Assembly (NCBI GenBank): GCA_020152595.1
Contig: JAIGNY010001647.1
Location: 1,701,001 to 1,765,000 of the forward strand
Source of the DNA: Chiridota heheva
Taxonomy: Eukaryota; Echinodermata; Holothuroidea; Apodida; Chiridotidae
Direction of reading: 5' to 3'
DNA length: 64,000 bases
The first letter of the stretch is position 1, and each line of letters opens with the position of its first letter. The position numbers were made by a program, and so were the translations under genes. Below are positions 22,801 through 32,244 of this stretch, one piece after another. The notes beneath the pieces were generated by a model. That model was not told the DNA's origin. It did not search any database and saw only the letters and a program-made list of their open reading frames with translations.

Positions 22801-23840
22801 ATGAATGCAACTCCCTGATAATGCATTTCATCATCTCTGCCCGAAAATAAATCATTCTTTACATCGTTAAATGGTAAAATTTGAAGCTTTTGTGTTAATA
22901 GAGACTTTCATAGCTCAGTAGTTGTTTTGGAAATTAATGTTGAATACACATCTAATATCTTTGGACTTGGACTAGTAAAGGTTGGGCTGAACAGCACAAC
23001 CAACCAAAATGAGAAAGGTTGGGCTTAACAGCACAACCAAAATGAGAAAAACTGTGTCATTAGATAAAAACAAGTGTATAACACACTCCCAGGATAATAA
23101 TCAGTTCGGCATGAGATAAATCTTAATGCCACTCAAAATAAACAAATTCCTTGCTGGGTGTCTACCTTGTTTGGAATGTTTGTTGCCAGAAACAGTTTTT
23201 ACTTATAGATAAATATCTAATAAATGTTGCACCAACATTATAAGATTTAATTTGTGCAACCATGCAATTGATACCTGGATTTCCCTCTCAATTGACATAC
23301 AAAGCTGCAAATCTCTAGTCTGTTGTAGAAAAACCCTTAAACGTAAATACATAATGAACTATTAATTTGTTTTCATTCATTCCCTTTAACTGTTAAATAC
23401 TTACATCCTTACTTCCAGTACATCATTACTTTACCTGGAATCGGGTGGGGTGGGATGGGGACATGTGGCTTCGGTTATATGTATTGGTGTGTGGGGTGGG
23501 GGCGTTTTGTACTCCCAATTTGTTATCATTTTTGTTTTGTATTTTGGGAGTGTTGTACTCACTTAAGCTCACTAGAATTTTTATACAACACTTCCTTTCA
23601 ACAACCATATATTCTTCTGTATATACACATTTTGTAAATTTCATGATATAATTGTAAATAAAACTCTTCTGTAATTATATGTAGTTTGGTTGTGAAAAAA
23701 CAAATAAATGAAATGAAATGAATTCTTTAGCTTTTAAAGTTTAGGAGAACCAGTTTACATTTCCCTACTTTTGTTAGTAACTTATTTCTTCTTTTGTTGC
23801 TTTTATTTCAGATTTTGTGAAGATGGTCTTGTCCAGCTAA
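10675..23840 (+). CDS. MYL6-like: Essential (alkali) myosin light chain, MYL6-type, 5' end not found
   Basis: Joined exons 10675-10827, 14685-14849, 17205-17282 and 23812-23840 encode about 141 residues ending in TAA. The protein binds the IQ motif of the myosin II heavy-chain lever arm and stabilises it in muscle or cytoplasmic myosin. Family landmarks in order: [77 protein letters not shown]. All three internal introns are phase 1 with GT-AG borders, and the acceptor before the first exon also implies phase 1. The usual family length is about 150 aa, so only about 8-10 N-terminal residues are missing. They must come from an exon further 5', either left of the window or too short to recognise. 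EF-hand 1 ([12 protein letters not shown]) and EF-hand 4 ([12 protein letters not shown]) are degenerate; EF-hand 3 ([12 protein letters not shown]) is canonical. Confidence 0.93.
10828..11390. other. Intron 1 of the myosin gene, 5' part
   Basis: No second gene. A 111-aa plus-strand open frame (10969-11304) begins in the intron and shows no recognisable domain. Confidence 0.5.
11391..11932. mobile_element. Fold-back MITE, copy C, in intron 1
   Basis: Inverted repeat with arms of about 180 bp. The left arm begins AAGGATTAGTTCAGTGGTCA and continues through AAAGAGGACTTCAAAAGAAA to ACTGAAATCAGACTAGTTGT. The right arm is its inverse, ending ACCACTGAACTAATTCTTTAA. TTAA survives on the right (11929-11932) and is eroded on the left. 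The centre carries inverted GTGATGTCACAG / CTGTGACATCAC. A second member is at 26774-27304. Confidence 0.75.
11933..12523. other. Intron 1, middle part
   Basis: No gene or named repeat. A short open frame (12246-12593) runs into the minisatellite and is not meaningful. Confidence 0.4.
12524..12955. repeat. 18-bp minisatellite, 24 units, in intron 1
   Basis: The unit GGGGCCATGGTGTAGATT is repeated over exactly 432 bp (24 x 18), with the first bases at 12524. Variants are single substitutions: GTGTTGATT, GGGTCATGG, GGACCATGG, GTGGATT. CCATGG is a palindrome in every unit. Because 18 is a multiple of 3, two minus-strand frames stay open: (HHGPNL)n of 175 aa and (MAPIYT)n of 144 aa. I judge both artefacts of the repeat. 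Confidence 0.97.
12956..14684. other. Intron 1, 3' part
   Basis: AT-rich intron sequence with no gene. A 71-aa open frame (13933-14148) is not recognised. The acceptor TTTTTATTTTTGCAG ends at 14684. Confidence 0.5.
14685..14849 (+). CDS. MYL6-like: Myosin essential light chain exon: linker and third EF-hand
   Basis: 165 nt between acceptor TTTTTGCAG and donor GTAAGTCC, phase 1 on both sides. It encodes [32 protein letters not shown], the canonical calcium-loop sequence [12 protein letters not shown], and LRHVLVSL. Most of this exon is copied in the following 200 bp (see 14878-15056). Confidence 0.95.
14878..15056 (+). pseudogene. Broken tandem copy of the preceding myosin exon
   Basis: A direct duplication, offset about 186 bp, of the segment 14690-14876: most of the exon plus the first ~27 bp of the intron. 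The copy keeps [20 protein letters not shown] and LRHVLVNLG but cannot splice as an exon. The duplicated segment starts downstream of the acceptor. A small deletion in the N-terminal part removes the NQQ region. The donor GTAAGTCC has become GTATTAAAGTCC. Few substitutions separate the copies, which argues for a recent duplication. A 66-aa open frame (14963-15163) is part of this debris. Confidence 0.9.
15057..16573. other. Intron 2 interior
   Basis: Purine-rich AT-rich sequence; no gene. A ~50-bp segment with AGACTTAAATAGCAATTAAA occurs twice, near 16082 and 16210, a small diverged direct repeat. Confidence 0.45.
16574..16709 (+). repeat. 18-bp minisatellite, about 7-8 copies
   Basis: Units GAATGGAGGATGGTAGGT and GAATGGGGGATGGTAGCT alternate, strongly G-rich on the + strand. 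One unit is shortened. Minus-strand open frames across it ([15 protein letters not shown]) are low-complexity artefacts. Confidence 0.9.
16710..17112 (+). repeat. Degenerate GGGAYAGGATGGCATGTGG-type repeat
   Basis: Irregular repeats of GGGATGGCATATGGGATAGG, GGTACCAGGAAGGATGACAT and GGGACAGG. GGTACCAGGAAGGATGACATGT is duplicated side by side near 16904-16945. Related in composition to the preceding minisatellite and probably its decayed extension. Confidence 0.75.
17205..17282 (+). CDS. MYL6-like: Myosin essential light chain exon: start of the fourth EF-hand
   Basis: 78 nt between acceptor TTTAAACAG and donor GTATGTTT, phase 1 both sides. Encodes [20 protein letters not shown] then GQINYE. 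The loop begins with Met instead of Asp and is not a calcium site, as is usual for this family. Confidence 0.93.
17283..18598. other. Intron 3, 5' part
   Basis: Intron sequence with no gene or clear repeat. Minus-strand open frames (17922-18155, 18297-18500) are unrecognised. Confidence 0.45.
18599..18950 (+). repeat. 180-bp tandem duplication in intron 3
   Basis: TACTCGTAGTCCATGGTATT and the following ~150 bp (GATTAATAGCTAGTATATC, AATTGATATAAATG, GAAAGAGGAAAA, GTGAAAGTGACG, CAGTAATTCTT, GAATGAATGAGTTGG) occur at 18611 and again at 18791. The two copies differ at only a few positions. Confidence 0.92.
18951..19446. other. Intron 3 segment before the LINE
   Basis: No gene or repeat identified. 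Confidence 0.4.
19447..22960 (-). mobile_element. Decayed LINE (APE endonuclease plus reverse transcriptase), minus strand, in intron 3
   Basis: Reading the minus strand from the high end: an APE-type endonuclease ([12 protein letters not shown]; then NQIDHVLVT and SSNHHLILT within 22271-22582), an RT N-terminal region ([18 protein letters not shown], 21492-21710), the RT core ([20 protein letters not shown], then FVDFEKAFD, 20354-20653) and the C-terminal region ([29 protein letters not shown], 19447-19794). This domain order and the protein similarity are those of the endonuclease-RT elements often mis-annotated as craniofacial development protein 2-like (RTE-like). Frameshifts and stops break every domain. 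The 3' end is a GGTGA-type tandem tail at about 19447-19460. It is split by the insertion at 20688-21299. Confidence 0.9.
20688..21299 (+). mobile_element. 5'-truncated LINE nested inside the minus-strand LINE, with target-site duplication
   Basis: The sequence CTGTCGATT stands at 20679-20687 and again at 21300-21308, both within reading frame of the host LINE, so it is a 9-bp target-site duplication. The 612-bp insert is the 3' end of the same family as 27550-28850 (shared CCCTTTCTGACAT, CGCTGGCAAAC, CCACGTCATCCAGCCCACC, CACTCCCACCTCCTTATTGG) and ends GTGCCGTTAAAC followed by a CAAACAAAC tail. Its orientation is opposite to the host LINE. Confidence 0.9.
22978..23049 (+). repeat. Short tandem duplication
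   Basis: GGTTGGGCTGAACAGCACAA and CCAAAATGAGAAA are immediately followed by a near-identical copy (GGTTGGGCTTAACAGCACAA). Confidence 0.85.
23050..23811. other. Intron 3, 3' part
   Basis: No gene. Open frames at 23426-23651 overlap a G/T-rich patch (GGGTGGGGTGGGATGGGG) and are not recognised. The acceptor TTTTATTTCAG ends at 23811. Confidence 0.45.
23812..23840 (+). CDS. MYL6-like: Myosin essential light chain terminal coding exon
   Basis: Completes a split Asp codon, then FVKMVLSS and TAA at 23838-23840. The FVKxVLSx terminus is the standard C-end of essential light chains. The 3'UTR follows directly. Confidence 0.93.
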
Positions 23841-23872
23841 ATCCTGTCAATCTCACAAGAAGTTGAATTGTA

Positions 23873-23878
23873 AATAAA
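23873..23878 (+). promoter_or_regulatory. First candidate poly(A) signal of the myosin gene
   Basis: AATAAA 33 bp after the stop codon. Further AATAAA-type hexamers occur downstream (about 24263 and 24888), so alternative longer 3'UTRs are possible; only transcript data would decide. Confidence 0.45.
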
Positions 23879-25114
23879 ATTTGGACTCCGAAAACAGCAA
23901 CAAGATTACCAGTTTAGAACCATAAGTTGCAGTAAATACAGAAACAAGAATTATTAGATATTAATTTATAGATCAATGAGCTTTTAGGTATTTAACAAAG
24001 TTTGATCAATAATTGATACTGCCTGTACTCTAAACATAAGCAGTTCTGGTGTTATGTTATCATTCAAAACAAACAAGACATGATAATTATTTGTAGAGAT
24101 CTTTGTTAACAACTCAAAATACTTTATTTCAGAAACTTTTCCTTTACATTTTTACATTTTTATACCAAAAACTATTTAATATTTTGGTAAAACTACATTT
24201 AACCTGCCATTTTTTAACGATGAAAGAAAGCTATGTATCTACAAATGCACACGAACAAGTACAAAATAAAAATACGGATATTTATGTTGGAGAAAACTGG
24301 AATCATGAATTAGGTCTTTACACGTAGTTAAATTCTTTGCCCACCAAGCTGTAAAGGTATTTCTTAATTTTTGTAAGCGAAAATCCATTCCATTGTAATA
24401 GTCTTTCTATATCCCTGGAATTTTAAGACAAGTGACCACGTCGAAAAATTGGCACAATTGCATCATAAAAACTGGTTGAGTGGTGTTAAGTTGGTGTTGC
24501 TTCCTCATCATGCCCACTGTGTAAAATGTTGTCTTGTATCATTAACCTTGAGATCCTAAAAGTTATTTGGGGTTTCTACAAGAACTTGCTCCAATTGTAC
24601 AAGTACAGCAATCTCTTAATGGAAACAAGTCTTTTCTTTTTAACTTATTACATTTAGTTTTGGAAAGTGAATTTATACTTTATTTGTAACAGTATGGAAA
24701 GAATCCGGGTGTAGATTACCATAATTACCATTTCTTTTGTCTAAATCACTTTTTAAGGATAGAAATAATATTTGTTCTTCAAAGTTTGGAATGTACAGAA
24801 ATGCATGTTATTATATATATCAAAGGCAGTTAGTGGTCTCCAACCATGAAAAGATGATTGGCAATTACACTAATGAAAATAAAAGCAAGTTGGATTAATG
24901 ACTGATATAATTGTTTTATGATGTAGAACAATACTTTTGGTATTTAAAATTGAATATGATTAAGTGTGTTAATGAATATCCGACGTACTTTATGAATTCT
25001 CTTGATTGAACTGAAGTGGAACTGCAGAGTTAAAAGACATTCCAATATTTTTCTTAAACTGAAGCAAAATCTCAATACCATCACAGACTAAAAGCAAACT
25101 CCTCAAAACCAAGT
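23879..25114. other. Probable 3'UTR and downstream flank
   Basis: AT-rich with no second gene seen. A 74-aa open frame (24103-24327) is not recognised. Confidence 0.4.
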
Positions 25115-25532
25115 ATGTAATGAGCCTTTGTAGCATCGATAGTAGCCTACAGTTTTAGACTACAATGGCTAGATAGATGAATTTCACTGTCATCACCGTG
25201 CAAAAGCATTGCATTCTTGGAAACTAATCATGTCACTTTGTATTTTAACCATTATTTGTCTCTTGGTCAATAAGTCATTTTAAATATCCACAGTACTGTT
25301 TAAATCAAATTATTAACTGTAAAATGTAATGAGCCTTTGTAGCATCGATAGTAGCCTACAGTTTTAGACTACAATGGCTGGATGGATTAATTTCACTGTC
25401 ATCACCTTGCAAGAGCATTGCATTCTGGGAAACAAGCATGTCACTTAGCATTTTAACTATTATTTTTCTTGCGGTCAATAAGTCATTTTAATCATCCACG
25501 GTGCTCTTTGAAATCAAAATATTAACTTATCA
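25115..25532 (+). repeat. 209-bp tandem duplication
   Basis: ATGTAATGAGCCTTTGTAGC and the following sequence (ATCGATAGTAGCCTACAG, TTTTAGACTACAATGGCT, TTTCACTGTCATCACC, GCATTGCATTCT, GGTCAATAAGTCATTTTAA) occur at 25115 and 25324. The copies have diverged moderately, more at their 3' ends. Confidence 0.93.
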
Positions 25533-25654
25533 ATTTTCTTTAAAAAGTAAAAAAGTTGTAGTGAGTATTATCTAGTTTCAAGTAGAATTAAGTTTCTAAA
25601 AAAAATTGATTGGGGAATTAATCAAAATTATTTTGTTTAGAATATTGTTTTCAG

Positions 25655-25688
25655 TTAAGCCCTCATCAAACAAACAAACAAACAAACA
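25655..25688 (+). mobile_element. LINE 3' tail fragment
   Basis: GTTAAGCCCTCATCAAACAA plus CAAAC repeats is the same terminus found at 28805-28840. Confidence 0.5.
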
Positions 25689-26773
25689 TTGATTTGTTTT
25701 TGCTGAAAATTAATTTACATAAATCTAATTTAAGAATGGCAATTATTTGGTACTTTTGAATTTGCCCTCTGTGTAATAAAAAGATTTATTTAGAAATGTA
25801 TTTTATCTTTGCAAAATGTAATTATAAATTACCCCTATGTCCAGATTTCAGATAGCTTTGCCAAAGCTTTATGGATTCATTGTAAGTAGTCACTCAACAG
25901 CAATAAATTTACCACCCAAGTGTTTCTCTGTTGTTTGATTTATGTGTGCCAAGTTTACTTTTGTAATTAAGATTAATACAATGAAAAAAATAATTATTGT
26001 CGTTTCATTAGCTCAACATCCCTCTAAAGGATTTGAGCTTATCAGATGTCTAACTTAAGAGCCAGGTTCTCGCCCGAATACGTTCAAATTTTTGCAGCGT
26101 TTATCATTTTCGAAGCGTCTTTTGGATATTTTGCTGTGCTGCTATGTTTGTCTTAAATAAATCGATATGTTAATGCAGTAACAGTGCATATTATTGCGTA
26201 CTTTTAACAACTTTTGCATTTCAAAATTCGTTAAAATTGTTTCAAATGCTCGGATTTCGCTCGGTACAGTCCGAGTAAATTTAACATATATAATAACATT
26301 GGCTCGGGAAATACCTCTGATGGAAAAAAAACTCTGCTTTCAATGATTTGAGCCTTAAACTATAGTCTGACACAAGCGCTACTTGGGCTTTATATCCAGT
26401 TTGGGATCTGTCCCACAGTATAGCCAAATTGGAGTAGCTGATAGCTCATTTGGGCTATAAACTTGGGGTTAAAAACTATTAAACTACCCTGAATAGGCTA
26501 TTCTATCATGCATATACTGCAATTGAGGCTGTAAAATCACCAAAGTGTAATCAACCATGGAGCTATCATAGCTCCATGAAACAACCAAAATCCACATTCG
26601 CATAAGCTGGCCTGCAGGAATATTATTCACAATAACTTGCCTATTCTTGAGAAGTTATTTGTTTGCGTATAGTTGATGCATAAAATCGTGAGTTTATTTA
26701 TTCTTGATGTGTATTTGTTCAGAGGCCAAGTAAGTTGGTCCATCTTTGACAGAGGACTACGAAAGAAATTATT
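25689..26773. other. No gene seen
   Basis: AT-rich. A small inverted pair CATGGAGCTATCATAGCTCCATG lies near 26560, similar to the one near 680; no other structure recognised. Confidence 0.35.
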
Positions 26774-27304
26774 GAAGGATCAGTTCAGTCATCAAGCATG
26801 TCCACACTATATAAAAGAGGACTTCAAAAGAAACAAAATGGTAAAGAAAACATTCAAAAATCTTATTCTGCTAAGGAGATAGATATTCCATGTTTAAAGC
26901 TCTGTCATATCTGTGTAGAAATGACTGGTGTAGTAAGTCTTAAGTTGGCATATGCATCCTCACATTAACAATTGTTAATGTATTTCTATTTTATTTTTCA
27001 CTATTTAAATTATCTTTTTTCAGGTATATTATTAATTCAGTTTTACTACTTTTTGACATATCCCATGGTTTTTAAGCCACAAAATGGCAGACTAAATATG
27101 ATAAAATATACAAAGAATTTAATCAATTTGAGGCTATGACATCACAACTAGTCTGATTTCAGTCATTTCTACACAAATGATACCAAACTTTAAACTTAGA
27201 TATCTCCATAACAGAATTAGATTTTTGAATGCTTTTGTTACTATTTTGTTTCTTCTGAAGTCTTTTATATGAAATATACTTGCTTGACCCTGAAATTATC
27301 CTTT
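26774..27304. mobile_element. Fold-back MITE, copy D
   Basis: Same family as 11391-11932: left end GAAGGATCAGTTCAG, AAAGAGGACTTCAAAAGAAA and ATCTTATTCTGCTAAGGAGA; right end inverse, with GTTTCTTCTGAAGTC and ending AAATTATCCTTT. The centre has TGACATCACAACTAGTCTGA as in copy C. The flanking TTAA has decayed. A 69-aa open frame (26673-26882) is incidental. Confidence 0.75.
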
Positions 27305-27549
27305 GAAATCTTTTTAGTTATATTTTGTTATAATGATTGCCACTGGAAGTGTATTTGTGAGATGCTATTACTGACTAATTGTGCTTCATTCATTGCGATA
27401 ATTGATTATTGCTCAGAATGGCCAATATATTAGCCAGTTAGCAGTATGAGTAAAATATATAAAATCACGTCTTGTTGAAAGGATGCAAAATCCATCTTGA
27501 TTTTATACAGCAGTATTTTGCTGTATGTCTTTTTATGATTTCAATTTCA

Positions 27550-28850
27550 CTCATTAGGTACCCCAATTTCTCCACCCTCTTTAATAGGACTAAAACCCTA
27601 TCCCCTCCCTTTAGCTTAACGCATTAAATCAGACCTCTTCCATCTCGGCATCAACCCCACCACTCTCTGCACCTTCTCCTGGCCCACTTTTCCTCCTTGG
27701 GCCACCCCTTCCCTTCTATCCACCTAGGCCTCTCCACTTATCACAAAACCCAAACCCACCCTAACCTTTTCATCAATCTCCACAACCATATCAAAGACCA
27801 ACTCTCAAATTACTCCTCCATCTATACTGATGGCTACAAGGAAGGCAACAAGACAGCTGCTGCTGCCGTCATCCAAGAATTCACCCTCGGTAGCAGACTT
27901 CCCGACTACTCATCCATCTTTTCAGCCGAGGCAAAGGCCATTCTCCTCGCCCTCAACTTTATTGAGTACTCTCCGCTCTGCCACTTTGCCGTTCTCTCCG
28001 ACTCAAAAGCTGTTCTTACTTCTTTCAGTCTTTACTCAATCTTAAATGGGATAATTTCACTTCCCACCTCCTTCTCCTGAAACTCCTTTCGCCCTCCTTC
28101 TGAAACTCCTTTCGCCCACCCCCTGCAGGAAAAGTATACTTTTCTTCTGGATACCCAGCATGTTGGCATCCCTAGCAATGACAGGGCTGATGCAGCTGCT
28201 AAGCTTGCACTCAAGCTCCCCCTACCCTTTTTCCCAAAACCCTTTCTGACATCAAACCGCTTATTGCTTCCCCTGTTTGTGACCGCTGGCAAACCTCATG
28301 GAACTCCCAAATTGATAACAAACTCCACGTCATCCAGCCCACCATTCCGATCAAACCCACCATCAACAACCTCTCTTGTATCGACAACGTTCGTATTACC
28401 TGTCTTAAAATAGGTCACACGCACCCCACTCACTCCCACCTCCTTATTGGCTCCCCCAACCCCTCTGCAACAATTGCCATTACACCCTCACAATCCATCA
28501 CGTTCTACTTGCTTGCCCCCTGTGCAAACTTTCCTCGCTCCCCACAACTCAATTGCTGAGTTCTTCCAGAAAAACCCTCCGGATAAAATTATCTCCTTCC
28601 TTCATCATGCTTCACTCTACAACCATATTTAATTCTCCTCTTCCACCCCCCTCTCTCTACTTTTGCTCTTTTCACCCAAGCACCTCTCTCGATCACAGCT
28701 TTCTTGACTTTTTGTTCTTGTATTTTTCTCATTCTCCCCCTGGTTCCTTTTACTCCTACCTCTAGAATGGTCTGACCTCTCAGGCACAATTTGGCCTTCA
28801 TTGTTGTGGAACCGTTAAGCCCTCATCAAACAAACAAAAGCAAACATTGT
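27550..28850 (+). mobile_element. LINE 3' region with RNase H domain
   Basis: The open frame 27697-28080 carries an RNase H domain: YTDGYKEG (first catalytic Asp), FSAEAKAILLALNF (Glu) and VLSDSKAVL (second Asp). This is the arrangement of the RNase H that follows RT in I/Jockey-group LINEs. Beyond 28080 the frame is broken, but HVGIPSNDRADAAAKLAL continues the domain (final HVG..GNxxAD block). The 3' end is GTTAAGCCCTCATCAAACAA near 28815-28840. The 5' half (endonuclease, RT) is missing, so it is a truncated dead copy. The last ~610 bp match the nested insert at 20688-21299. Confidence 0.9.
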
Positions 28851-29299
28851 TAATAAGATTTACATCTTATTACAGTTGAGGCTTAAGTTTCTTAGGCTTA
28901 CTTGAAAAATAGTTTTCCCATTTATCTTTTTTTTATGGGTAATCTCTTTGTTGATTATTTTTCTATTTGGCAGTAGAGGAATATCATGCTATGTTATTTT
29001 TTGTAATTTCCGTAATCAAGTTTGCAACAAATGCTTGTCTTATAGTAAGTAGCAAACGGAATATATACTACAAGTAATATCCCTTGTCTATCCTACACTT
29101 GAAAACTGAATGTCGATTTAAACTTCTTGTACTTCTGTAGTCTAGCATTTATAGCTTTTTCAACATACTAACTAGGGGATCAATTCCAATCCTTTTGATT
29201 CCCCTTCCCCCTCCCCTTTCTTTCTCGAGTATATCCCTATGAAATAAATATATTAAGGTAATTTATAATAAATTAGGATTGTGAACTCAATAGTCAACA
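28851..29299. other. No gene seen
   Basis: AT-rich unique-looking sequence. Confidence 0.4.
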
Positions 29300-29945
29300 G
29301 TAAAATCTTCAATTTTTGGAAAATTTCATATTTTGGGGAAATTCCTTAAATTTTCCTTCACTTACGTAAAATTTGCTTTAAATTTCAGGAAATATTCTTC
29401 ATTTTTTTTTGGAGGGAGGGAACTTTTGTTTGGGGTATTTCCTTCTTTTTTGAGAAATTTGCTTTCATTTTGGGGAAATTTTCTTCACTTTTGTGAAATT
29501 TTCATGAAACTTGCTTTTATTTTTTCATTTTTGGAAATGTTTGTGAAATTTGCTTTGGTCTGGAAATCTGCATAAAATTTTTGAAAGTTTCTTTTCAATT
29601 TTCGGGAATTTCTTCCTTTTTCAAGAAATTTACTTTCATATTTGGAAAATTTGCTTTATTTTCATCAAATTTTCTTCAATTTCAGGAAGCTTGCTTCATT
29701 GTCATGAAATTTCCTTCAATTTTTGCAAAATCCTAAATTTTCTCGAAATTCTTTCAATTTGGGGAAATTTCCTTTTTCAAAAAAATTGCTTTTATTTTTG
29801 GGAAATTTGCTTGAATTTTTCTTCAATTTTCGGGAAGCTTGCTTCATTTTCATTAAATTTACTTCATTTTGGGAGGAAATTTCTATAATTTTTCTTCCTT
29901 TTTAGGAAATTTTCAGGAAATGATGCCAAAATTTCCAATAATTTA
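29300..29945 (+). repeat. Degenerate 21-bp-period GGAAATTT repeat, locus 1
   Basis: A run of units approximating TTTTCGGGAAATTTSCTTCA with a mean spacing near 21 bp. Open frames therefore persist (29333-29575, 29550-29888) and translate as F-rich heptads such as NFLHFCE. It ends with CAGGAAATGATGCCAAAATT and TCCAATAATTT, which recurs after the locus at 50262. Related loci: 30905-31066, 39745-39835, 50262-50520, 57950-58190. Confidence 0.8.
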
Positions 29946-30210
29946 CAACTGGTTTTTGGATATACTTTTTTATTTTTTTTTTATACTTTTTTAGGTTTGT
30001 TGAAGTCGGAAATTTAAAGATAATTTCCCTGTCAAATATCTTGCTGTGCCGCTGACTGTCAATTGTGTGGAGATGATATATACCTTCTGCATGTTTTGCC
30101 CACCAATCTGGATTTCCTTTTTTTAATTTAAAAAAGGCTATGCTAGCATTCATAGCATCAGCTTGGAGGTCCAAGGTGTCTTCAGCTTCACTCAACAGTG
30201 CTTCACAACT
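29946..30210 (-). other. Unrecognised minus-strand open frame
   Basis: An open frame of about 60-90 codons (29902-30195 as measured from ATG) contains AEDTLDLQADAMNASIAFFK and DWWAKHAEGIYHLHT, which reads like real protein more than random AT-rich translation. An in-frame TAA lies just upstream of the ATG. I recognise no domain; it could be an exon or a transposon relic. Its 3' part runs into the neighbouring repeat. Confidence 0.3.
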
Positions 30211-30904
30211 GGTTCCTTATACATTGGACATCTCCATATATCCTTTGCTGTTGAGATTGGGATGTGAAATACCCAATCTACCATCAAACTCTTAGGCTTG
30301 ATTTTTCGCTAATAATAAGTCGAGCTACATGCACCTGATTTATTCATATCTTAAATCATTCTAAGGTATACCGGTACCTCATTTGTGGGGCAAAGTTGTA
30401 AGGTACATATAAATTAAAGAGGTGAAGTTATTTCTTGTTTACCCTCGTACGATAGCTAAGTGATTAGATGGTGTAAACATGCCATTCATGTTCTATTAAT
30501 ACTTGCACTTGTGTTTTTGATATATTCACTCGACATTATCAGGCAGGCAGGCAGTATACAGTCTTTCCAAATCGTATTTACAATTTTATAAACAAAACTT
30601 GCTAAATTTGTGCTATGAAATGATGATAGCACCCAAGCTTTTCATGCTTGAATTATACATATAATGAAAAAAGTGTTCAATTCTACCCCTCCCAAGCCAT
30701 ATTTTTCCCCTCCCAACTGATATTACTTTATTGATCTAATTCTATCCTTAATTGAAAAGAAACTTTCACAGCATAAGATAAGGCTCTGATGTAATTCATT
30801 GTACCTTATGATAAGGCAAGATCCCCAAAAATGTCCCAGTTGCAAGAAGAAAAATTAAACTGGCAGACTGGTAAATTAAATTTCCATGAAACGTTGCTGC
30901 TTAT

Positions 30905-31066
30905 CGAGAAATCTTAAATTTCCAGGAAATTCCCTTTATTTTCGGGAAAATTCCTTCATTGTCGGGAAATTTCCTTCAGTTTCGGAGATTTCCTTTATTT
31001 TTTGGAAATTTTCTTCATATTTGTGACGTTCTTAATTTTTGGGAAACATTCCCAAAATTTCCAATA
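30905..31066 (+). repeat. GGAAATTT repeat, locus 2
   Basis: Clear units TTTTCGGGAAAATTCCTTCA, TTGTCGGGAAATTTCCTTCA and GTTTCGGAGATTTCCTTTA, then CCCAAAATTTCCAATAA as at loci 1 and 4. The sequence GGTAAAATTTCACCTTCC follows. Confidence 0.8.
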
Positions 31067-31178
31067 AAAACTTTTTTATGGTAAAATTTCACCTTCCGGC
31101 CGGATAGAAAGCAAGTAACCTGGCAGCTGAATTCCTTTCAGAGGGGCAGCTTTTCCCACCAGGTTCCCCACCATCTTA

Positions 31179-31202
31179 CACACACACACACACACACACA
31201 CA
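31179..31202. repeat. (CA)n microsatellite
   Basis: About 12 CA dinucleotides. Confidence 0.95.
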
Positions 31203-32244
31203 CTTCATATGCCTTTGATCTGTGCAGTACAAGCTAATACAAAACAAAATTAGTTTAGATCTTCTCTTGCTGTCTTGGGAAAGGGGTCTACCAAAGGTAT
31301 TTAAGATCTTGCACACTGAATTGAGTGACACATCTTGGTCAGTCAACAACAAGTATATCCCAGGTCATTTTTATAACTTTTTCATCTACTTTTGTTTATT
31401 TCTGCATCGTTGTTCTGCCTCTTATCTCTGAACTATTATAGTAATTTTAAGAATGACTGCTCAACCTAAGAAGGTAAGATATCCATAATAACTTCCGAGA
31501 AGTAGTGACTTAAGCCTCGGGAAGCAAGTACTCCCCCGATGACCATCTTTTCTCCCGCTCATCCCCAAGTCAAACTTCATAAGTTGATTAAAACATAATT
31601 TTAACATGGGGAGGGGGGGGGGTGCTGAACCAAAACGGTTCCCGACATCGTGTGCTGTCGACAGGAAAGAACTTAGTTCACATAAGTGATTAAGGCCTAA
31701 TGGGCTGTTCTAATGTTCTCAAAGTTGCCTGTATCGGTCTTTAGTCACACATGCATTCGTTTTCATTTATTGAGTGTAGGTAGTCGTAAGCCTCATTAAT
31801 TTTAACCAACGCTCTGGTGAGAATATTTCCGTTTGTAGGGGCAAGGGCTATAACCTTTAATGTTCCTAGCCCCAGGCATAGACTGCATAGGCTTAAAGGA
31901 GCGCTAGACCGAAAATGAAGGGCGCTCGTTTTTGCGAATTTCCACAGATATATCAAACTTTGATGTCAGAGTGAATCGTCATTGGATATTTTATGTATAG
32001 AAGTCTACTCAGTCGCAACTTTGGGTGGACTTACTTTTCATTAATTTAGGATTCACTTTTGAATAAAAATGCAGTAATCGGTGAGCAAACATGAATAAAT
32101 GTATCTTTGATTATGTTTTTATTACCAAATAATTTGAAACATGCGGAATTTTTAAGTCGAATTATTACAGGAATTGTCTACCTAAAGAGCTGACTGATCA
32201 GCTGATTTCCTGGGTGATGTAGTGCGTAATTTCGTTATTAACAT
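31203..32244. other. No gene seen
   Basis: Open frames at 31222-31431 (+) and 31741-31956 (-) are not recognised. A G-run lies near 31609-31622. Confidence 0.35.
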
